Source: Paracamarosporium sp. OC-R06-R3 (taxonomy: Eukaryota > Ascomycota > Dothideomycetes > Pleosporales > Didymosphaeriaceae). Taken from it: a DNA stretch of 64,000 nt. A program made the translations under genes and the position numbers. Positions 57,016-64,000 of this stretch are shown in pieces. The DNA is taken from contig JACVRA010000128.1 of NCBI GenBank assembly GCA_019828545.1, forward strand, positions 248,001-312,000. The letters run 5' to 3'. The notes below the pieces were generated by a model. It made no database searches, was not told where the DNA came from, and was given only the letters and a program-made list of their open reading frames with translations. Every line of letters begins with the position of its first letter. Position 1 is the stretch's first letter.

Positions 57016-58015
57016 CTACCACGCTAACCTCTCAAACACACCCGACCTCTTTACATCCCTCTTCCTGCTTCCTCCAGGCAATGCAGAAGTGCAATCTACC
57101 AATCCCTTTCCACTAACCCCCAACATACTCATCTTCGTCATAGCCGGCACGAACGCCAGACTCCACGCTCCCTGGCTAACCGCAAAGCTCTTCATTGGTA
57201 CACCGGTAAGCGGATTTTTGGCCATGTTCTTATCGCTAGGGATGGTAACGGGTGCCTTGCCGCTGATTGTCTCGGAGTAGTACTTGTTGTCCCATTGGCC
57301 GGGGGTGGAGTCCATGGTTAGGTTAGCTTTGTCGGGGACAGTGACGCGGTTGCGGGCTGCGGTGTGGGCACCGATAAGAGCGGCAAGATCAATGGCGGAG
57401 AAGCCGCGGGCGGCGAAGCGAGCGATGAGGTCTGAGGCGGCTTCGCGGCCAGTGGGAAGGACGCCGGAGGGAGAGGCGTCAGAGGAGTCCTTGCGGCCTA
57501 CTTTTACAGGGACGGTGGGTCCACCTGGGCAGGTCTTGATCGCATGGGCTGAGAGAGAATAAGTATTTGTTCATATTTGGATGAGCACGATGAGAGGAGA
57601 ACATACCGGCAGCAAACTGGATCAGGTCGGCGACACCAACGTCCTTCTGCTGGGCAAGATTGCCTAGATTCCCACACACGCGTGCAAGTCCCGTGTTCTC
57701 AGGTCTGGAGCATTCATTGGCAAGGATGAGCGAGCCATCGCACGCGCCATTGAAGCAGTCATGGAACGATGCCCGGATAGCAGCGCGAGCAGCGTCTGTG
57801 CATTGGCCATCCGCGAGGAATTGTTCCGTAAGGGTAGAAGATATCTCGCTCCATACCGCTGGACACGCTTCCTGCTTCTGGAAAAAGCCGTCTAAGAGCT
57901 TGGTAACGAGGCCACGCTTGATGTTCGATGCTGTGGTGGTGACATCAGAGAACTGGAAGGATTGGGCGGTACTAGCCGCAGCCAAAAATGCAACAAAAGA
58001 CGTTGAAATATACAT
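57016..58015 (-). CDS. Secreted plant-type (class II-like) haem peroxidase
   Basis: Two exons, 57607-58015 and 57016-57548, giving 313 aa. Signal peptide MYISTSFVAFLAAASTAQS. Distal haem site RASFHDCFNGACDGSL (catalytic Arg and His present) and proximal site LAALIGAHTAARNRV (His ligand). Eight or so cysteines match the disulfide-bonded ascomycete relatives of ligninolytic peroxidases. The intron falls between AA and AHAIKTCPGGP and restores the conserved PVKVGRKDSSDASPSG block. The C-terminus is basic (GGSRKRDVKRSGVFERLAW), including KR pairs that could be Kex2-type sites. Likely extracellular oxidation of phenolic or similar substrates with H2O2; whether Mn-oxidising acidic residues or a surface Trp exist cannot be judged here. 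Confidence 0.9.
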
Positions 58016-60763
58016 TATAGAGAAGAATTGTCTGGTATAATGAAGCGAATGACGAGGTGATGATCCAATCTGTAGAAAAAAAGTCTAGTAGCAAAAAGCG
58101 AATGTTGACCCGGGTAGTTGCAAGTGAGGAGCGGCGTAACGGCAATGCTTTATACATTTTGAAGGGTATACACATAGAAAGACAAGAATAGCAATGAGTT
58201 CGAAGATCTATTCAGTCGGTGTGGAGGCGATTTACTGCCTTGTTTGAGCCTGAAGCTAGCGGTCGTGGGTTCACGTTAGAATTGCCATGGCGAACCTAGG
58301 CAGATGGTGTGGATATGGTGTAGGGATTGACACAAGAATCATCCGAAGACTTACAAACAGAGTAAAGTCATGACAGCATGCAAGCATATGCCAGTTAACT
58401 GAAATTTAATCGGGCTAGTTGCTATCTCCAATGGGATAAACGAAGGGTTGATCGTATATGTAAAGATTAGGCGAATGTGTTCTGCATCACAAGAGCTTTG
58501 CATGGCATACGAGCTCCTACAACGAATTGTGCTTAGTGCGGGAATACTATACTTGACAATTTCTGATCTTCATGAAAGCATCGACGCGCATGCCCATCAG
58601 GACTCCATGGCAGCCGTGGCAAGCGACCGAAAGCGTGACTGTTGATTCCAAAATTGACTCGCGGATACTTTTGTTCCTGAAACAGGGGAGATGGTATTTT
58701 CGTCTTTCGTTAACGTGACCGGTGGTATCAGAGTTAGCGTAAAGTGAGGTTAAACCCCCAGTGGCGATCGTGCGGCTCCACGTCTTTTAGCGACGGCAAC
58801 TAGTCGATCTAGCGAGTAGACAAAAAGATTATTGTTCAAGTCAGCACATCAAAAATGGCTCCGGAATTGGTACTTCTAAGCTTTTTGAACTCGCGGCGGC
58901 AAGCTAGCAATGTCAACTCCCCTAACCTCCTTGCCCTTGCTCTTGCCCGCTTCTTGTTCGCAACGGTAGTTGAGGAGCAGTCAACTTCTACAGACCTTCG
59001 TCTTCGCGACCCACTCAATCCAATAGTGTTGTTTTATGCCCAGACAGTAGAGTTGAAACAGCGCCACACCCAGTGCGGAATATGATTGTGAATCTCGCGC
59101 GAGCCATGCCATCTACTATCCACTTACCCACCTATCGCTCTCCATCCAATAACACGAGCTGAATTTGAAGATCAAGCTCTTCCATATGAACGCACGTACT
59201 CCTTTCCGGACAACAATGCGGGGAGCCGAACCTTAGCATTCGGAAACAGCTAGCTCTAAACAATAAATAACAATCTGCTCAGGGTCCGCCCATCTACCCC
59301 TGCTGAACCGCAGTCTCAAAAAGATCAAGCTTGATAAGAAGTGGTACGCAAAACATCGTGAAATGAAACACACTGTCTATAATATAAGATCTGTAAATGG
59401 ACTGCAGTGGCTCTCCTTCCACGACGCGCTGGATTCGCTGTCTGTGCACTCAATCGCGACGCCTAACCTTAATACCGTTTCGGGCGACCTGCACGAGTCA
59501 TTCACAGTTTCGAAGAGTAGATATCTGGACGTTGTGACGCCTGAATCACCACCTAGTCACTCGACCAGTATCTTCTTTATAACATCTCCCATCCACTTGC
59601 ATCTCCACACCACTCATCCCAGCACCTCTCTCATACCGCGTGCTCACGCCTAACAAATCCACTATCATTATTCTCTTCCGTTCCTCGCTGTAACCCCCCA
59701 TCCGCACTAACCAACACACTCACACCCCTTCACCCCAGCCTAACCCTACCACCATCCACACCCCATATCTTCACCCTTCCCCGTCCACAACACAACTACT
59801 CACATCTCAGCACACTTCATCTCAACCATCCACCACACAGCATCTCGCAACATATTTTCTCCACTCTCTTCTCTCCCCCAAACCCTTCAGCCCAGTACAC
59901 CCCTGACATTTCATTTTCCACCCCTTGAACCCACAATAGCCCAAGACATCATTAGCATCAGTATCACCTCACCTCACCTCGCCCACCCAAATCCTTCCAC
60001 CTCCCACCTTCCACCTCATCACACAACCTTACACCACCACGCGGATAAATGGACAGATAGACTCCCAAACACGCCTACTTATTCTCACACCACACCTCAC
60101 GACAGCACACCATAGTTCAAACCCCCAATATGCTTAACCAGGTACTCCAACCGACCCACCCTTGCAAAGCTCTCATTCAATCCGCCTTGAATCCTACTAC
60201 GTATAAGGGCGGATACGTCTCAGATGTAGAACGGCATACGCATGCATGCACGTAGGCTGAGGTACGTACGTACGGAAGAACGCAAGAAAGCAAGAAAGAA
60301 TCGATCCATCCACTTATCCACCTAGACACGCAGAGGAACCGAGGCAAGACAAGAAGAAACCGCCCGAGCACCCACCCCCCACGTACGAAGAAAAAAGAAG
60401 AAGAAGAAAAAAAGAGAACGGATACACGGATACAATGATGCATCGCCACACACACACACCCGCAGCCCACCTCAACAACAACAACTAGTCAAGAATTACA
60501 ACATGATATAATATAATACGATAGATGTATAACGATCCGATCCGCGCACGCTATGCCCCCGAAGCGCCAATCCATATCAATCACTCCATCCCATTGCATT
60601 CCATTGCATTCCATTCCTTGCAACCCAGTCCAATCGAACCCAATCCAATCCAAATGCACTTCACTTCACTTCACTCTGCTTCATCAACAGCACAACATTA
60701 CCATCTATCCCCCACCCAGCCCCTACCCAGCCCCGCTCCCGCTCCCGCGCCAACCCCAAACCC
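58016..60763. other. Intergenic 2.7 kb, includes G-poor C-rich tract
   Basis: Lies upstream of the peroxidase and downstream of the formin (both minus strand). From about 59640 to 60110 the plus strand is almost free of G and very rich in C and A, with ACCTC and CCACC microrepeats. Around 60590-60670 there are short tandem runs (CCATTGCATT; CACTT). No gene supported. Confidence 0.5.
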
Positions 60764-63700
60764 CTACAACTCCGGCGGCGGCGTAGGCAACTTCCTCCCG
60801 TCCTCGGCCCCATCCCTCTTCTGCTCGGGACTAGGCGGACTAACAATCGTAATCGGGGTACCCGGCTCTTCGCTCCCATCACCACTTACAACGCTCCCCC
60901 TGCGCACCGCACCCTCGCCTTCTTCAGGGATGGTAGGACTCATGAGGCCCGCATCATCGCTCCTCGCACTGCTAGCCTGCTGTCTGCGGCGCCGTCTGCG
61001 CTCGCGCTCGCTATCGGGGTTGTCGCGCTTACGGCGGACAACGAGGGATCCGTCTCTTGACGCCGAGGATGCGCCTTGGAGACCCTCGAGCATGGCGGCT
61101 GCGCGGTCGGCGACGTCGCCGCTCGCGGAGGACGTCTCGGTGGGACTAGCTACCGAGACGGACGGCGTGCTCTCGCCAGCTTCGCTCGTAGGGCTGAGTA
61201 GGGCCTTACCCGCGTCGCTGCCGTCTTCTTCTGGGTCGTCCATGTTGACGCCGATTTCGGGGATCTTCTGCCCGCTGGCGACGCGCACCCGGTGGCGGTC
61301 CTTGAGGCGGGCGAGGCGGCGGCGGTCGCGGTGCTCTCTTGCTTCGGGCTTGGCGTCGCGTAGTCTCTTGAGGAGGACGTCCATGGCGCCTGTGTTGGCG
61401 GGGGATGTTGGTGCGTCGCCGGCGTCTGCAAGCGTGGTCAAAGAGAGCGGGTTGGGGCCTGCGGCTTTGCGGCGGATGTTGGCTTCGTTGCGGCGGTGGA
61501 GTTCTTCGAGCTGCAAGTTCTTTTCTTTGGATTTCTAGAGTAAGGGTTAGCATGTTGTATAACTCAATGTGAGCGTGTCACTTACCTTCCATTCCAAGAC
61601 GAAGTTTGCCAGCTTCGCGAAGAAATCGCGCCTGGCGCTGTCGTCTTGTGGGTCTTCGCCGTAGAAAGCCATGATGTCGTCGTACATCTTCTGCATGTCC
61701 TCCAAAAACACTTGTAACTGCTCTGCTTTCCGTCGAGCCTCCTTCATGTGTCTTTGCACCACAATGGCCACCTTGTCTTCAGGGTGGAATTTAGTCGGGT
61801 CAGACAGGTTACCCGAATCAAGCGACATCTGAATGTTCTTAATGTTGTCGATGTACTTCTTCGCGTCTGACTGCAGTTGCTCGACATTGATCTTCTGCGC
61901 CTTAACGACGCCGTTGATCTCTTCCGTGAAATCCTCCCAACCAGGATATTGGTTGCGGACAATACGTTCGACGAGATCGGCAAAAGTGGATTCGTTCTTG
62001 TCGTCCTTCAACATGCCTAGTCGAGACAGAGTAGACAGCTTGAAACCATTCGCCTGCTTGTTCGCATCGTTCATGAAGTTACCAATGTCGAGAATAAGAC
62101 CTAAGACACTGATCAGGCTGGACGAGCTCCTTAGACTGTCTGCCACACGCGAGATTTCAAGAAGCTTGTTAGAGATCTCATCGTACTCAATCTCATAGGT
62201 GCGAGTCAAACTAAGAGCTCGCATCCTGCTCTTCCAGTAGTGATGCAATTCATATGCGGTGTACAGATAAATCTGATCTTCTCGAGTGAGATCCTCCGGA
62301 TTCTGTTCACGTTTGCTTTCACTCGCGTTTGGTCCAGTCCAGTCCTTCGAGTATGGCGCTATAAGCTTCGCAACGTTGTCAGGCACATCGCAGAGATCGT
62401 TCTTCTGCAAGAACTCCATAACAACGGGATCGTCAAGAATCTTGGTGTCGCAGTGGATGATCATGTTCGTAACCTCTTCAGCCGAATACTGCGAGAACTT
62501 GGCCATACTGATCTGGAAGGTGTGCATCAAGTCGCGTGAGATGACCTGCTTCTTGTCGTCCTTCTTGGACGACTTCTTGCCGATGGCCTTGATCTCCTTT
62601 GCCAAGAACAGCTTCTCCACCTCGTCTAGTACACCCTTCTTTGAGAGTTCCCGGTACTTCTCTTCTTTCTCTTCTGAAGTCAATCCATGAGCAGCCCAGA
62701 CAGTGGTCTGAGGCGAGTCGACCTTGTCCCAATGCAGAGCCTTGAGCTTCTTCTTTGGTCGTGGCCCTGTCAAGTGCATCGAAGGAGCACCTGGGAAGGC
62801 AGGTGCCTTGGGCAAGAAGCCAGGTCGTTTTGCACCCGGCATTGGTGGAGGTGGAGGGGGTGGCGGAGGCATACCGCCATTCATGCCAGGCATAGGAGGG
62901 GGAGGCGGAATGCCAGGAGCAGCGGGGAATCCCAATGATCCTGGAGGAGGCGGTGGTGGTGGAGGGGGAGGAGGCATAGCACCGTTAGTGCCAGGCATTG
63001 GTGGCGGAGGGGGTATGTTGGCGGGAAATCCAAGCTGACCGGGGGGTGGAGGTGGTGGAGGCGGCGGAGGTGGCGGCGGAGGAGGTGCACCAGCTTTAGG
63101 TGCTTCGCCTTGAGCTTCGCTGCCAGACATCTCAACATCTGGTGTGGGACCACCCTCACTCTCATCCGCTTCCGCATCTCCATACTGTTTAACCTTCGCC
63201 GTAATCTCATCCAACAGCCCGTCAGGAGCGCGAGCGTTGCTGAGCTTGGGCTTGTGCATTTGAACGAGTCGAGGCTTCTCGATGATAACGTCTTCCTCAT
63301 CTTCAGGAACGTCCGGCATGGCCTCGTCGTCATCAAAACTGCCCCCAACAGGTTTTCTCCGCACGACACCGCTCTTCGCTCTTGATGAGCCGAGGGAGTT
63401 GGGATCTAAACCATCGAAGTCACCGTCAACCTGGCCATCCATTCTTTCCCTAAGCTCCCTGAGCTTCTCGCTCGGCTGGAGCTGGCCCAGTGATTTGCCT
63501 TCAAGTGTGGCCTGCGTCTTTGCTCTTTGCAACTGGATCTCTAATCGGTTCATCAACCTCTCACGATCCAGAATGCCTTGCATTTGCGTGGGGTCGGCAG
63601 CACCCAGACCCTCTTTCTTGTTCTTGGCTGCTGATGCTGCAACATCTTGAGCGTCCCTAAGCATCAAGTACAGCTCACGCGTTTCGAGCTCGTTCCGTTG

Positions 63701-64000
63701 CAGCTCCTGGGCTCGTATTCTCGAGATCTCAGCTAGCTCTGCCTTCATCTGCTCGATTTGCCTTCCGCGTACAGCTATGATGTTTTCCTGCTCTGCAAGC
63801 TGTTTCTGAAGCTTCTGCACCAAGCCATCTGCACCCAATTCAAGCTGAGCCTTTGCCTCATCACGCTCAGCAATTGCAGAATCCGCAATCTGTCGAGCTT
63901 CAATGGCTTCGTCTCGTACTTGTCGGGCTTCCGAGTCGGTGTATAGCTTGTCGAGCAACGACTGCACAGTGAAGTTCAAACTCTGCTTCAAATCCATATC
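60764..64000 (-). CDS. sepA: Formin SepA/Bni1, C-terminal 1061 residues (5' end outside window)
   Basis: Actin nucleator for polarity and septation. In the window: exon 61586-64000 (continuing beyond the edge) and final exon 60764-61534, joined by intron 61535-61585. Order seen: coiled coil (about the first 170 residues, AEISRIRAQELQRNELETREL); acidic linker; FH1 with three long polyproline runs separated by GxxG-type segments (63090-62840); FH2 starting ALHWDKVDSPQTTVW, with the GNFMNDANKQANGFKLSTLSRL core; then a tail with an autoregulatory DAD-like motif (GAMDVLLKRLRDA followed by EHRDRRRLARLKDR). The GBD/FH3 N-terminal half lies right of the window. The internal Met at 63997 is not taken as the start, because the frame stays open to the edge and the N-terminal domains are missing. 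Confidence 0.93.

Noticed and set aside
60525..61538. Plus-strand 337-codon frame opposite the formin tail
   Set aside because: Antisense shadow of the biased formin last exon plus repeat-rich downstream sequence.
1..64000. tRNA or rRNA genes
   Set aside because: Scanned for GGTTCRANNCC-type B boxes on both strands; near matches (for example around 978) lack an A box and arms.

Overview
The window is a chromosomal segment of a filamentous ascomycete (Pezizomycotina). Most genes are interrupted by short introns of about 45-130 bases (one in QCR10 is about 200) with GTAAGT/GTACGT-type donors and YAG acceptors. Housekeeping proteins match filamentous-fungal orthologues, and the accessory genes (Zn2Cys6 regulator, P450, MFS, PhyH dioxygenase, fungal haem peroxidase) are typical of that group. 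Class Dothideomycetes is my best guess, from general resemblance only. No rRNA, tRNA, CRISPR array or intact transposon was recognised.

Housekeeping block (about 1-24.4 kb): QCR10 (respiratory complex III), PUP2 (20S proteasome alpha5), CHZ1 (H2A.Z chaperone), GLT1 (the large NADH-glutamate synthase, 2136 aa), YME2 (mitochondrial inner-membrane nucleoid/escape protein), BET1 (ER-Golgi SNARE), an aldo/keto reductase, and the replisome adaptor Mcl1/Ctf4. A coding-like remnant lies at 3.0-3.9 kb and a 32-bp near-perfect direct repeat lies behind GLT1.

Accessory block (about 25-39 kb): a small secreted protein, an extended-SDR epimerase, and a protein made of four GAEQDR-type repeats. These are followed by a compact set consisting of a P450, a PLP-dependent threonine/serine dehydratase-like enzyme, a monocarboxylate-type MFS transporter, a PhyH-family Fe(II)/2-oxoglutarate dioxygenase and a divergently transcribed Zn2Cys6 regulator. 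This looks like a backbone-free (no PKS, NRPS or terpene synthase) metabolic gene cluster with its own regulator, and it is the best candidate for an undescribed system here. A 10-cysteine micro-ORF and a coding-like relic lie inside it.

Distal block (about 39-64 kb): a NEK/NIMA-like kinase with a Tyr-Asp-Pro repeat tail, a long gene-poor stretch (40.7-44.9 kb), a disordered proline/serine-rich protein, an HExxH metallopeptidase-like protein of unknown family, and two alpha/beta hydrolases (a secreted PAF-acetylhydrolase-like protein and an HSL-type esterase). A capsular-polysaccharide-type glycosyltransferase, a secreted haem peroxidase, and the C-terminal 1061 residues of a SepA/Bni1 formin that runs off the right edge complete it.

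Gene models were spliced by hand from reading frame, donor/acceptor sites and family conservation. Each model listed as multi-exon closes in frame across all its exons. Small shifts of splice sites or starts remain possible.
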